A DNA stretch of 64,000 nt, from assembly GCF_001310085.1 (NCBI RefSeq), contig NZ_CP012643.1, positions 2,325,001 to 2,389,000 of the forward strand. Direction: 5' to 3'. Source of the DNA: Rufibacter tibetensis. GTDB taxonomy: Bacteria > Bacteroidota > Bacteroidia > Cytophagales > Hymenobacteraceae. The position numbers and the translations under genes were made by a program. The notes under the pieces were generated by a model. The model was not told the DNA's origin, ran no database searches, and saw only the letters and a list, made by a program, of their open reading frames with translations. Positions 1 through 8,129 of this stretch are shown here, piece after piece (position 1 is the first letter of the stretch; every line of letters begins with the position of its first letter).

Positions 1-9
1 AGGAAGAGT

Positions 10-816
10 TCAATGCGGTGCCTCCACAAAAGAAATCTCAGGAGCCAAACCATCAGGTTGCAACGCATACAAAACCGGTTTGCTAGGACTAGCATCCAAG
101 ACCAAACTGGTCACCTGCAAATTCAACAGATACCATCCATCCGCCACCGCATCCGGCACAAAGATCAATTCTGTAATAGTAGCCTGAGTCCGGGTTTGAA
201 AAGGATACTGCCAAAACGCATGGTGCGCTAACAAAGCCCCGCCATCTTCCTCCCTATCAACCGAAGGTAAATCCAATAAAAGATGCTCTACTCCATATTG
301 AGCCAGGTATTCCGCTAAAGCAGGCTCAATGTAAGTAGGATTAGTGCCGGAGTACTGGGTAGTGCGTTTGCTTTCAGAATTAGGAAGCGTGCGCAACACC
401 AACGCTTCGGGAAGGTCGGCTTCATCCAACTGGGTTAAAACATCTTTCGCTAGCACCACTAGATCACCGTTATCCTGTCGCTGAGGAGTAACAGAAACCA
501 GTTGCGCCACAAACAGGAATCGGCTTAGGCAGTGGTCTAACGTGGCGGTCGGATCAGGCGAGATATGACCGTAGCATTCGGTGTGGGTGCCGTTGCCGTG
601 GGGCGTAAGATGGACGCGCTGGTAATTGGTGGAACCACCTTGCGCCACGCTGCCTACAAAATCGCCTACGGTGATAGTCTCTACCTGCACCGGCTCGGCC
701 CAAAAGCAATTTACGTTCTCAGAACCCGACCTGAGAGGAAGGGAGATATCCAATGGCTGTAGCGGATTGAACTGATAGGTACGATTCCGTAAAGTAATAG
801 AAGCAGAGGAAAGCAT
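10..816 (-). CDS. Cyclase-family (kynurenine formamidase-like) metal-dependent hydrolase
   Basis: A 268-residue soluble protein of the cyclase family, which includes bacterial kynurenine formamidases and related metal-dependent amidases. The metal-binding signature appears as HGNGTHTE at residues 73-80, close to the family's HxGTHxD core. A later LLLDLPSVDRE stretch and a HHAFW histidine pair fit the rest of the active site. No signal peptide is visible, so it is probably cytoplasmic. The ORF is complete, with TGA at positions 10-12. No tryptophan-degradation genes are adjacent, so the substrate is unknown and assignment as KynB would be unsafe. The family call is firm; the reaction is inferred. 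Confidence 0.8.
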   Translation of the reverse strand: MLSSASITLRNRTYQFNPLQPLDISLPLRSGSENVNCFWAEPVQVETITVGDFVGSVAQGGSTNYQRVHLTPHGNGTHTECYGHISPDPTATLDHCLSRFLFVAQLVSVTPQRQDNGDLVVLAKDVLTQLDEADLPEALVLRTLPNSESKRTTQYSGTNPTYIEPALAEYLAQYGVEHLLLDLPSVDREEDGGALLAHHAFWQYPFQTRTQATITELIFVPDAVADGWYLLNLQVTSLVLDASPSKPVLYALQPDGLAPEISFVEAPH

Positions 817-823
817 AGGACGT

Positions 824-862
824 GCATGTTTTAGACCTGTTTTACAAAAGTAGCCAAAATCA
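824..862. repeat. Degenerate copy of the dispersed TTTT-AGAAAA palindromic motif
   Basis: Between two minus-strand genes. The sequence has the shape of the intergenic palindromic repeat seen elsewhere in the window (best copy at 29151-29187), with a ttttagacctgtttt left half and a weaker right half. It is the least well preserved member listed, and membership is inferred from shape and position only. Confidence 0.3.
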
Positions 863-879
863 GAGATTGACCAGAGATT

Positions 880-1563
880 TTAGGTCAGCGGGAAAGTGGC
901 CAACAACCGGGTGTTTTCCTGACGCTGGTACCAGTCATTGCTTACTAACTCTACTTGGTCTATGACAGCCGTCCCAAAGTCATGCGCCCGGTACTCTCGT
1001 AGCTTTTGCAGAAATTTATCTGGCCTCTGCAGGGGTTCCCTGAACCGGATGACGGTGCTGTGGGCCGTAGAGATGGCATACCGCTGGTCAATGGATTGCT
1101 GCAGTCTGCAATCCCGGAAGGCTGTCCGCAAGTTTCCCCGTAGCTGGTGAAGGTCATCACTATACGGAAATCCTTGTAGGAGCACGCAGGAAGGCGAGGC
1201 TGTAATACCCTTGAACATCACCCTGAACGGCTGAATGGAGGCTAAAGCCTCTTTCACCAATTCAATATAAGGCTGAAGCTGGATGTCAGCCTCGGAAAAC
1301 CCCGGATAACACGAGATGATGCTCAATATGGTGAGGTGCACATCTGAGGTGGGGTAGTAGTATTGTTCGGGTTCTAGTGTAACCATTTCCTGCAAAAAGC
1401 ACTGAATGTTCTCCAGTACTTCTCCTCGCGGACGGGCCAGTAGCGTTATGCCTCTTCTGGTATCTGTGGGAGAATCAAGCAGGGCGTCAAACTCGTAGTT
1501 TCCTTTCAGAAATTGCGCCTCGGCGTTTTGCCAGAACTGGGTATAATGGGCTCTTAAATCCAT
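880..1563 (-). CDS. 2H phosphoesterase superfamily protein (2'-5' RNA ligase-like)
   Basis: A 227-residue protein with two HxT/S motifs spaced as in the 2H phosphoesterase superfamily: HLT at residues 76-78 and HST at 168-170. Members include LigT-type 2'-5' RNA ligases and cyclic phosphodiesterases that act on 2',3'-cyclic phosphates or related RNA ends. There is no signal peptide, which suggests a cytoplasmic enzyme. It is a single gene with about 60 bp to the preceding minus-strand gene and is not part of an obvious pathway cluster. The superfamily assignment rests on the two motifs; the substrate cannot be told from the sequence. Confidence 0.65.
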   Translation of the reverse strand: MDLRAHYTQFWQNAEAQFLKGNYEFDALLDSPTDTRRGITLLARPRGEVLENIQCFLQEMVTLEPEQYYYPTSDVHLTILSIISCYPGFSEADIQLQPYIELVKEALASIQPFRVMFKGITASPSCVLLQGFPYSDDLHQLRGNLRTAFRDCRLQQSIDQRYAISTAHSTVIRFREPLQRPDKFLQKLREYRAHDFGTAVIDQVELVSNDWYQRQENTRLLATFPLT

Positions 1564-1681
1564 GGGGAAGGTGATTTCCAGGTATTCGTTTTAGAGCAGA
1601 TTATGCTAAAATAAGCCTAATACAGAAAAGGTGCTGCGTTCTTCAACAAATGCTTTTCCCCGTGGAACAAGCTTTCTCTTT

Positions 1682-2254
1682 CTACTTCACCTCAATGTCA
1701 TACTTGGCCAGCAAGCCTAATGCACCCTGCACCGAGAACTTCGCTTTTTTGATACGGTTGAGCTCCGGGTCCAACGTGTAGTTGTAGGCTGTTCTGAAGT
1801 CGGCCTTCTCCAGGTTGCTCCGCTGAAACACGGTTCTGGCTAAGTCGCATTCCAGGAAAGAAGCTTGGGTTAGGTCTGAATCAGTGAAGTTGGCCTCCTT
1901 GATGCTGCAACTCTCGAAAACGGTCTTTTTAAGGTTCTTTTTGCCAAAGTAGGTGTAATCCAGGGAGCAGCCTTTGAACCGCACCGCAAACAGGAAATCA
2001 TAGCATTGACTGAAATCTACACCCACCAGTTTGCAGTTGGTGAAGGTGACATCATGTAGTTTAGAGTTGCTCAACTGCACAAGGCTCAAATTACAATCTT
2101 CAAAGCGGCAATCAGAGAAGCTATTGTTAGAAAGGTTAGTGCTGGAGAAATCGCAGTTGGTAAAGGTGCAGTCCTCGAACTCACGCCCGGCCACGCCTTT
2201 GCCTGTGTAGTTGAGCTGGTCAAAGGTCTTATTCTGGTGCAGCGTTTCTTGCAT
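1682..2254 (-). CDS. Pentapeptide-repeat protein
   Basis: A 190-residue protein made largely of pentapeptide repeats with the A(D/N)LxX pattern, centred on Phe or Leu every five residues (for example FTNCDF, FEDCNL, FTNCKL, LEKADF). Such repeats fold into a right-handed quadrilateral beta helix. Some family members (Qnr, McbG) mimic DNA and protect gyrase, but most have no known function. Length and Cys-rich repeats resemble McbG-like proteins. No signal peptide is present. It follows the SIMPL gene by 10 bp on the same strand, so the two may be co-transcribed. A gyrase-related role would be inference only. Confidence 0.85.
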   Translation of the reverse strand: MQETLHQNKTFDQLNYTGKGVAGREFEDCTFTNCDFSSTNLSNNSFSDCRFEDCNLSLVQLSNSKLHDVTFTNCKLVGVDFSQCYDFLFAVRFKGCSLDYTYFGKKNLKKTVFESCSIKEANFTDSDLTQASFLECDLARTVFQRSNLEKADFRTAYNYTLDPELNRIKKAKFSVQGALGLLAKYDIEVK

Positions 2255-2264
2255 GGAGGTTGCC

Positions 2265-2990
2265 TTATTTTATTGACCAAGTGATCGTCACGTGATCAAT
2301 GAATTCTAAATCATTGGGTGTAAACCCAATCATGGCTTCTCCTATAGCATTTGCACCCGCCATAACTGCACTCGTCGCCTTGTCTTCCAATTCCTGCATG
2401 CCGCCATAGTAGTTGTTCCCGTACCCGATGTCAATAATTTTGCCTAAGCGCACACCTGTGGAGGAGGCTATTAAGTTCGCTTTGTGCTTCGAACTTTCAA
2501 CAGAGAGTTTTATCAGTTCATCCTGCACCTTTGTTCTTAATTCATCAGATAACTTGAAATTAAAATTCAAGGTGAAATCAGTGTTGCTTTTGGCAAATGT
2601 GTTCAGGATTCTGGTGATGGTTTCCTTGCTGTTTTTAAAGTCAACGGTGATGCTTTGCGTAGCCACATACCCACTGTCTATGTTTTGCTCCTTTATATAA
2701 ACGGTATATTCCTCAATTTTAAAGTCTGTGGTCTTAATATCCTCTTCTTTGAAGCCGATGGAGGCTATCTGACTTGTAAGATCTTTTGTTTTCTTGTTCA
2801 AGCCAGCAATTGCCTCACTAAAATTCAGGTTGTTCTCTTTTAATCTAATAATCAAAACGCCTACATCTGGTTTTACCGTAATTTTAGCGCTACCAATCAC
2901 GTCAATGGTAGGGTTTCTTTTATCTATCTGACAAATTGCAGAAAAAGAAAAAAGTAAAAACAGAGGCAAGACAAGAAAGATACTTTTCAT
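2265..2990 (-). CDS. SIMPL-domain (DUF541) exported protein
   Basis: A 241-residue protein with an N-terminal signal peptide (hydrophobic residues 4-20, cleavage after ICQ). The rest matches the SIMPL/DUF541 family (Pfam SIMPL), with the opening IDVIGSAKITVKPDVGVL and a central segment of alternating beta strands. The mouse namesake interacts with IRAK signalling; bacterial members such as BP26 of Brucella and YggE of E. coli are periplasmic or outer-membrane associated and linked to oxidative stress. It lies directly upstream of the pentapeptide-repeat gene. Family assignment is strong; its role in this organism is unknown. Confidence 0.8.
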   Translation of the reverse strand: MKSIFLVLPLFLLFSFSAICQIDKRNPTIDVIGSAKITVKPDVGVLIIRLKENNLNFSEAIAGLNKKTKDLTSQIASIGFKEEDIKTTDFKIEEYTVYIKEQNIDSGYVATQSITVDFKNSKETITRILNTFAKSNTDFTLNFNFKLSDELRTKVQDELIKLSVESSKHKANLIASSTGVRLGKIIDIGYGNNYYGGMQELEDKATSAVMAGANAIGEAMIGFTPNDLEFIDHVTITWSIK

Positions 2991-3026
2991 AAAAGAAGTT
3001 GATAGGTCAAAAAGTAAGGCAAAACC

Positions 3027-4124
3027 TTACCAATTCAATTTCTCTTGAATGAACTTGATGAGCTGGTTGGCCATGGCTTGCTGCTCTTCTACCCGCGGGT
3101 GACCCGGCGTGTCTTTGTAAGGTGCAAACAAGTTGTACACCTTCTGGTCCTGCAGTCCGGCCACGGCTTTCTCCACGTAGCCCGGCCATGGAGAGCCCGC
3201 GCGGGTGATGTCCATGTTGCCCAGCATAGCAATGATGTGGGCGTTGGGGTATTTGCTTCTGATGTTTTTTACGAAGTTCTGATAGGCCGTGATCAGGAAC
3301 TCCTCAGAAGGTTTCGTAGTCCCGAACCGGCGCTTGAACTGGGCATTCTGGGGTTGCTCCACAATCCAGGAATCGTTTTGGAAAAGGTTGATCACCACAA
3401 TGTCGGGCTGTTTTTGGGAGAAGTCCCATTTGCTGGTGGAGTCTGACGGATTCAGCCGGTTATAGATCTCAGGCATAATCAGAGGTTCCCAGCTCACCGT
3501 AATGCCTATTCCGCTTTTGCAGATACAGGTATAATCGGCGTCAAAGAAGCGGGTGGTGAGGGCGGCGTAGCTCACGTAGTTGTTCGTGTTGGTGCCTGCC
3601 GGGTTATCTTTGCCTGAGTAATCCTCGGCGGCGTAGCCAGCCGTGATGGAGTTGCCGTAGAACTCAATTTTGCGGGTTTTAGGTGCTGCGGCCGGTAGCG
3701 TTTTTCCGCCGTTTTCCAGTTCAAAGCCATAAAACGTGGTGGTGCCTTTGTCCCACTCGGTGCGCTTGAACAGTTCTACGGTATGTTTACCTGGTTTCAG
3801 CCCAGAGGCGAGGGTGTAGAGTTTTGCTTCGGTGTCAGGCTGCAGGATAGAAATGCTGTCGCCGTCGATGATCACGTTGTAGTAGCTCTTTCCAGTGCTG
3901 TCTTTTAAACGCGCTTTTACCGAAGTGCCCTCAAAATTCAGCTTCACCGAGGTGCCTGACCAATACAGTTCTGCCGCTTCCGGCGAAGGTTTTCCTACCC
4001 GGCCCATGTAGGCCACATGAGCATCTTGCGGCGCTACAGAAGCGCTTTTTTGGGTGGCGCAGCTGGCAAGGCAAAGCAGAAGTACTAGAAATGAGGGAAC
4101 GCGAAAGAAGATGCTGTAACGCAT
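3027..4124 (-). CDS. SGNH/GDSL-family esterase lipoprotein
   Basis: The start is placed at 4124 (ATG), giving a 365-residue protein with a lipoprotein signal ending in LASC; the 18 codons upstream look non-coding. The first about 120 residues form a beta-rich domain like that preceding CE2-type acetylxylan esterases. An SGNH hydrolase domain follows: block I is GNSITAG with Ser159 as nucleophile, a later NLFQND supplies the Asn, and DTPGHP near the C terminus supplies the Asp/His pair. It probably deacetylates a polysaccharide at the cell surface. The CE2-like architecture is inferred from order and length. Confidence 0.75.
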   Translation of the reverse strand: MRYSIFFRVPSFLVLLLCLASCATQKSASVAPQDAHVAYMGRVGKPSPEAAELYWSGTSVKLNFEGTSVKARLKDSTGKSYYNVIIDGDSISILQPDTEAKLYTLASGLKPGKHTVELFKRTEWDKGTTTFYGFELENGGKTLPAAAPKTRKIEFYGNSITAGYAAEDYSGKDNPAGTNTNNYVSYAALTTRFFDADYTCICKSGIGITVSWEPLIMPEIYNRLNPSDSTSKWDFSQKQPDIVVINLFQNDSWIVEQPQNAQFKRRFGTTKPSEEFLITAYQNFVKNIRSKYPNAHIIAMLGNMDITRAGSPWPGYVEKAVAGLQDQKVYNLFAPYKDTPGHPRVEEQQAMANQLIKFIQEKLNW

Positions 4125-4272
4125 GAACAGAAAGGTTGAAGGGTAGAAACAGGTGCTGGCAAAGATGCTGAGAACCAATTTTGTTTCAAAGCACCCCCAG
4201 AAGAAAACCTGTGTCTACCCCTTAGCCTTCCTTTAACCAGAAGCTGAGTACTATTAACAATTTAAAAATACC

Positions 4273-4596
4273 CTATTTAAAGATCAAGGGTGTGGAAGCT
4301 GGTTGTTGTCCCAGAAGTGGGGCAAACATAGCATGGCTGGCCATGTTAGCGGTAGTTCCAATAGATGGGCTTGCCACAAGGGCATCAACTCTGGTATTCT
4401 GTACGGTAGGCAGATTCTCCATTCTCTCAGAAGATGTTACCTGGGGAGAGGAGAAGTCGGTTAGCTGAGTGAAGTACAGAATTCCGGCCAGGAACAAGAC
4501 CATCAAGCCGGTAAAAACAACACCGAAGAAGGACAGCTGCTTTCCCTTCCTGGCAGGAGCAGGTCCAAAGGGATTGGGGTTGGTTAGTATTTCCAT
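4273..4596 (-). CDS. Small single-pass membrane protein, unknown
   Basis: A 107-residue protein with a basic N terminus (PARKGKQ), one strongly hydrophobic segment at about residues 26-43 and a Ser/Thr-rich extracytoplasmic tail. I do not recognise a domain. It stands alone on the minus strand between the SGNH and metallo-beta-lactamase-fold genes, downstream of an intergenic palindromic repeat. The start and the regular hydrophobic segment make it a credible gene, but nothing indicates a function. Confidence 0.5.
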   Translation of the reverse strand: MEILTNPNPFGPAPARKGKQLSFFGVVFTGLMVLFLAGILYFTQLTDFSSPQVTSSERMENLPTVQNTRVDALVASPSIGTTANMASHAMFAPLLGQQPASTPLIFK

Positions 4597-4624
4597 AGCT
4601 AGAAAAGTTAGTTTCTACTAAGAT

Positions 4625-4668
4625 GCGTTTCAGGTCTGTTTTTCATAAAGCAACCCTAAAACGAACGC
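4625..4668. repeat. Dispersed palindromic motif, hairpin form
   Basis: GCGTTTCAGG and CCCTAAAACG arms surround a tctgtttttcataaag core. This is one of a family of intergenic copies sharing a CTGTTTTTCAGAAAACAG-like core (compare 29151-29187, 36694-36724, 46901-46942, 59201-59241, 62589-62640 and 62720-62762). It lies upstream of the small membrane protein gene. Confidence 0.45.
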
Positions 4669-4737
4669 TTCTCTTACAATGAAATCTCTACCACTATTTA
4701 CGACGGCTTTCTTCTGGATGTTGTCTGTACGGACTTA

Positions 4738-5862
4738 CTATTCAACCCCTTTCCACCACTGGGTATGTGGCCGTTCCGTTTGTAGGTTCCAGCGTTGGCC
4801 AATGAGTGGCGTAGCCATCTGGATGTTGTGCTGCTGTACTGCCTTTGACAAGCGCTCAATGGGTTCTTTCCAGGGGTGCAGGGCCAGTGAGAAAGCGCCC
4901 CAGTGGGTAGGCATCAAGACTTTTCCTTTTAAATCTAAATGAGCTTGGGCAGTTTGCTCGGGCATCATGTGAATGTATTTCCAGGACTCGTTATACTGGC
5001 CGCATTCCAGCATGGTCAAGTCAAAAGGACCGTATTTCTCACCTATTTCCTTGAAATGCGTGTCATAACCAGAGTCGCCCCCGAAGTAAATGGATTGTTC
5101 CCCGCTTTTCAGAACCCAGGAGCACCACAGGGTTTTGTCACGGTCCCGTAATCCCCGGCCGGAGAAGTGACGAGCGGGGGTAGCGGCCAGAAAGAGTCCT
5201 TCGTAGTTGGTGGTTTCCCACCAGTCAAGCTCTGTGATTTTGCTTTCATTCACCCCCCAACGCTGTAAATGCGCCCCTACTCCTAGCGGTATAATAAAGT
5301 GTCTGGTTTTATCTTTCAGCTTTAGAATGGTGCCCCGGTCAAGGTGGTCGTAATGGTCATGGGATAAGAGTACCAGGTCCAGCGGCGGCAGGTCTTCTAT
5401 AGCAATAGGTAATTTCTCACTAAACCGCTTGCTCCCGATAAATGAAACCGGTGAGGCGCGCTGGCCCAGCATAGGATCTGCGAAAATGCGTTTGCCGTTT
5501 ACTTCCAGCAACACCGCTGAATGCCCGAACCACGTGATCTTTACTCCTACTGCGGGAATGCCGGCAAGTTCTTCCTTTTTCAAAGAAACCATGGGTAACT
5601 CTTGCAGAGGCGTAGAACCTTCAGTACCGCCAATGAACTTGGCAAAAATTTTCACCTTGTCCATAAAGGAAGACTCGTCCATCATGGGCGTGTGTGACAG
5701 GTTCTGAAATTTGCCGTCGCGGTAATTCTTAGATTTTTGAATGCGCTCCAGGCTTTGTCCGTGGGCCGCGGCTCCAAACTGTGGGGCAAACGCCATGAAA
5801 AGCATGCCTCCTAAGGTAGGGGAAGCAATGAGCGAGAGCAGGATGTACATAAACTTCTTCAT
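4738..5862 (-). CDS. Metallo-beta-lactamase-fold hydrolase (NAPE-PLD/UlaG-like), exported
   Basis: A 374-residue protein with a signal or anchor segment at residues 4-27 and a metallo-beta-lactamase fold. The zinc motif SHDHYDHLD at about residues 167-175 is intact, and further ligands are visible (GGDSGY with Asp, PTHWGAF with His). The pattern matches the group containing N-acyl-phosphatidylethanolamine phospholipase D and similar lipid phosphodiesterases. Enzymes with this layout and a leader are usually inner-membrane attached. The gene is monocistronic, with about 200 bp to the next gene upstream. The lipid substrate is inferred from family resemblance only. Confidence 0.75.
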   Translation of the reverse strand: MKKFMYILLSLIASPTLGGMLFMAFAPQFGAAAHGQSLERIQKSKNYRDGKFQNLSHTPMMDESSFMDKVKIFAKFIGGTEGSTPLQELPMVSLKKEELAGIPAVGVKITWFGHSAVLLEVNGKRIFADPMLGQRASPVSFIGSKRFSEKLPIAIEDLPPLDLVLLSHDHYDHLDRGTILKLKDKTRHFIIPLGVGAHLQRWGVNESKITELDWWETTNYEGLFLAATPARHFSGRGLRDRDKTLWCSWVLKSGEQSIYFGGDSGYDTHFKEIGEKYGPFDLTMLECGQYNESWKYIHMMPEQTAQAHLDLKGKVLMPTHWGAFSLALHPWKEPIERLSKAVQQHNIQMATPLIGQRWNLQTERPHTQWWKGVE

Positions 5863-5952
5863 TGTCTGTAAACGTTATGACAGATACCTTGGAGCTGGAA
5901 AATGTTTTAAGCAAACATTCTCTTTCCCCTTTGAAGTATCAGCACAAAAAGA

Positions 5953-6002
5953 ATCCTCTGTTTCAAGGCTTCTTTTGCAAAGGTAGCCTTGAAACAGAGG
6001 AT
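5953..6002 (-). terminator. Rho-independent terminator after the small lipoprotein gene
   Basis: A perfect 17-bp inverted repeat (arms 5953-5969 and 5986-6002) begins ATCCTCTGTTTCAAGGC. On the minus strand it is followed by a TTCTTTTTG run. It lies 65 bp past the stop of the gene at 6068-6733. Confidence 0.85.
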
Positions 6003-6067
6003 GAATGTATAGGAGGTAGCAGAAGAAGCTTTCAGAGAAAGATGGACGCTTCTACCTAATCTAACTA

Positions 6068-6733
6068 CTAGAATTTTGGTGCTCTCAGCATGAAAGGAAT
6101 AGCACGGGAAACAACACTAGGGGCTTTTCTCATGTTCGCTTTAATGTCATCATCACCAATATTATCAGTGATATCAATGAATTCTCCGGTGTATTGGGCT
6201 CTTACTCTTTTGCCATTTTCCAGTTCCACATCACAGTCAAGCATGTAGTCAGGTGCCGTTCCAGAGATATTGAGCGTCCCTTTAGTAATTGAGATCGCTT
6301 CATTGTCATAGTCTAATTCATCATCATCGTTTACATCAAACACAAACGCTGACTCAAGAAAGATGTTCTTTTTCCCATAGGCAGTTTCTTGTTGAGCGGC
6401 TGTCATGCCTGCAAGATTAGCGTACTCAAACCTGCCGGGTTTAAAATTTGATGTGCCCAGAGAAAATGTATAGAATACAAGGGTAACCTTCTCCTTGGAG
6501 GCTGTGGCATCCGTTACCAGGAATACCTGACCGTAGTGGGTATCATTGGAGGCAAATCCAACAGGACCTAAATCAGCTGTCGCGCCTATGGTCAAATCAT
6601 AAATGGTAGTGTCATATTCCAGCTGATTTTCCAAAGAAGGTAGTTCTTCTTCATCGTCATCGCCGCAAGACACGGTTAGAAAACTGCACAGGAGCAGTGT
6701 CAATAATTTGAAGGAAAGGGAAAACTTTTTCAT
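6068..6733 (-). CDS. Putative lipoprotein, unknown
   Basis: The start at 6733 gives 221 residues beginning with a typical lipoprotein signal (KLLTLLLCSFLTVSC) followed by an acidic DDDEEE linker, a common surface-export signature of Bacteroidota lipoproteins. The remainder is beta-rich with repeated acidic patches and ends with no recognised domain. The ten codons upstream of this ATG do not look like coding sequence. It is monocistronic with a strong terminator. Probably an outer-membrane or surface lipoprotein; no function can be assigned. Confidence 0.65.
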   Translation of the reverse strand: MKKFSLSFKLLTLLLCSFLTVSCGDDDEEELPSLENQLEYDTTIYDLTIGATADLGPVGFASNDTHYGQVFLVTDATASKEKVTLVFYTFSLGTSNFKPGRFEYANLAGMTAAQQETAYGKKNIFLESAFVFDVNDDDELDYDNEAISITKGTLNISGTAPDYMLDCDVELENGKRVRAQYTGEFIDITDNIGDDDIKANMRKAPSVVSRAIPFMLRAPKF

Positions 6734-6903
6734 GAGAGGAAAAGGCTTAAGATTTGAATTCACTTACTCTGGATTAACCAGGTATGTAATTTTTGTTCAA
6801 CGGTAATATTCTGTAAGAGTTTACCTTACGTGAGTAGCTCTTATAAATAACTTCTGTTTTTGACTTTTCTATATAAAACAGACCAAAAACAGAGATGTTT
6901 AAT

Positions 6904-8043
6904 TTATGCCTCTTCCTGTAATAGAAACAAGTCCAGCGCAATCTCGTCGGCGAGCAGTTTGCCAGCTTCAGTTAAGAGGAGAATTGCTCCTTCCTGGCGC
7001 AACAGCCCTTTGGCTTCAATCTTCTGCAAATACGCCGCATGAATGGCTATCAGGTTTACGCCCCATTTCTCCTGAATGTATTGGGTGTCACAGCCCCAAT
7101 TGGTGCGCAGGGTAGTCATCACGTACTCGTTCACGCGGTCTTCTACTGAAAGTTCTTCTACGGTGCAAGGTAGTTGCCCAGTCTCCAGCGCCTGGACGTA
7201 TTTAGGGTTGTGGGCTACGTTGAACTGGCGGCTGACACCATTGAACGAGTGCGCACTTGGCCCGATGCCCAGGTACGGCACTTGTTTCCAGTAACTGCTG
7301 TTGTGCTTGCTTTCAAAACCGGGCTGGCAGAAGTTGGAGATCTCGTAGTGCAGGAAACCATGGTCGGCGGCCTGGGTCATGAGCAGCTCAAATTGCTGGG
7401 CCACGCGTTCTTCCTCAGCAGGAGTAAATTTTCCTTTCTTAAGCCGATGTCCTAGCACGGTGTTGGGCTCAATGGTTAAGGCGTAGCAGGAAAGGTGCTG
7501 CACCTGTAAGGCAAACGCTTTGGTTAGATCCTGTTCCCACAACGCCGGGTCTTCGGCCGGGATGCCGTAGATCAGATCCAGGGAGATGTTGTTAAAGCCC
7601 AAGTCCTGCGCCTGTTTGATGGAATCTGCCGCCTCGGCAGCCGTATGCGGACGGTTCATGAGCTGCAGATGCGGGTCATGGAACGACTGCACGCCCACGC
7701 TCAGGCGGTTGATGGGTGTTTGCCTTAACGCCTGCAGTTTCTCCGAGGTCAGGTCATCTGGGTTCGCTTCCAAGGTGATCTCGGCGGTTGGGTTTACCGT
7801 ATGTTTTGCATAAATCGCCTCTAAAAGACCGTTCAGCTCAGTTGCGTCTAAAATAGACGGCGTGCCACCGCCGAAGTAAATGGTGTTGATAACCTCGCCG
7901 TTCAGGTACTGCTGTTGCAAAGCCAGTTCCTTGTGCATGGCTTGCAGTACCTGCTCCTTTAAACCCATAGACGTACTGAAATGGAAATCGCAGTAGTGAC
8001 AGGCTTGTTTGCAGAAAGGGATATGAAGATAAATTCCGGCCAA
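6904..8043 (-). CDS. hemW: HemW, radical SAM heme chaperone (coproporphyrinogen III oxidase-like)
   Basis: A 379-residue radical SAM protein. The iron-sulfur motif CKQACHYC is at residues 11-18 in the context IYLHIPFC, typical of HemW rather than HemN, which has a longer N-terminal region. GGGTPS and the C-terminal HemN_C winged region (DRVNEYVMTTLRTNWGCD) are present. HemW binds heme and delivers it to haem proteins; it was long misnamed a coproporphyrinogen oxidase. The start codon is TTG at 8043; no ATG lies in frame nearby and the MAGIYLH start matches the family. It is divergent from the outer-membrane protein gene at 8130. Confidence 0.9.
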   Translation of the reverse strand: MAGIYLHIPFCKQACHYCDFHFSTSMGLKEQVLQAMHKELALQQQYLNGEVINTIYFGGGTPSILDATELNGLLEAIYAKHTVNPTAEITLEANPDDLTSEKLQALRQTPINRLSVGVQSFHDPHLQLMNRPHTAAEAADSIKQAQDLGFNNISLDLIYGIPAEDPALWEQDLTKAFALQVQHLSCYALTIEPNTVLGHRLKKGKFTPAEEERVAQQFELLMTQAADHGFLHYEISNFCQPGFESKHNSSYWKQVPYLGIGPSAHSFNGVSRQFNVAHNPKYVQALETGQLPCTVEELSVEDRVNEYVMTTLRTNWGCDTQYIQEKWGVNLIAIHAAYLQKIEAKGLLRQEGAILLLTEAGKLLADEIALDLFLLQEEA

Positions 8044-8129
8044 AATATGCTGGGGCTATGGAAAGCGTTAGAGGTAAATGAAAGAAGCGGTGGCCTGAAT
8101 TTGCAGCCTGTGCCGTACCTTTAGAAACA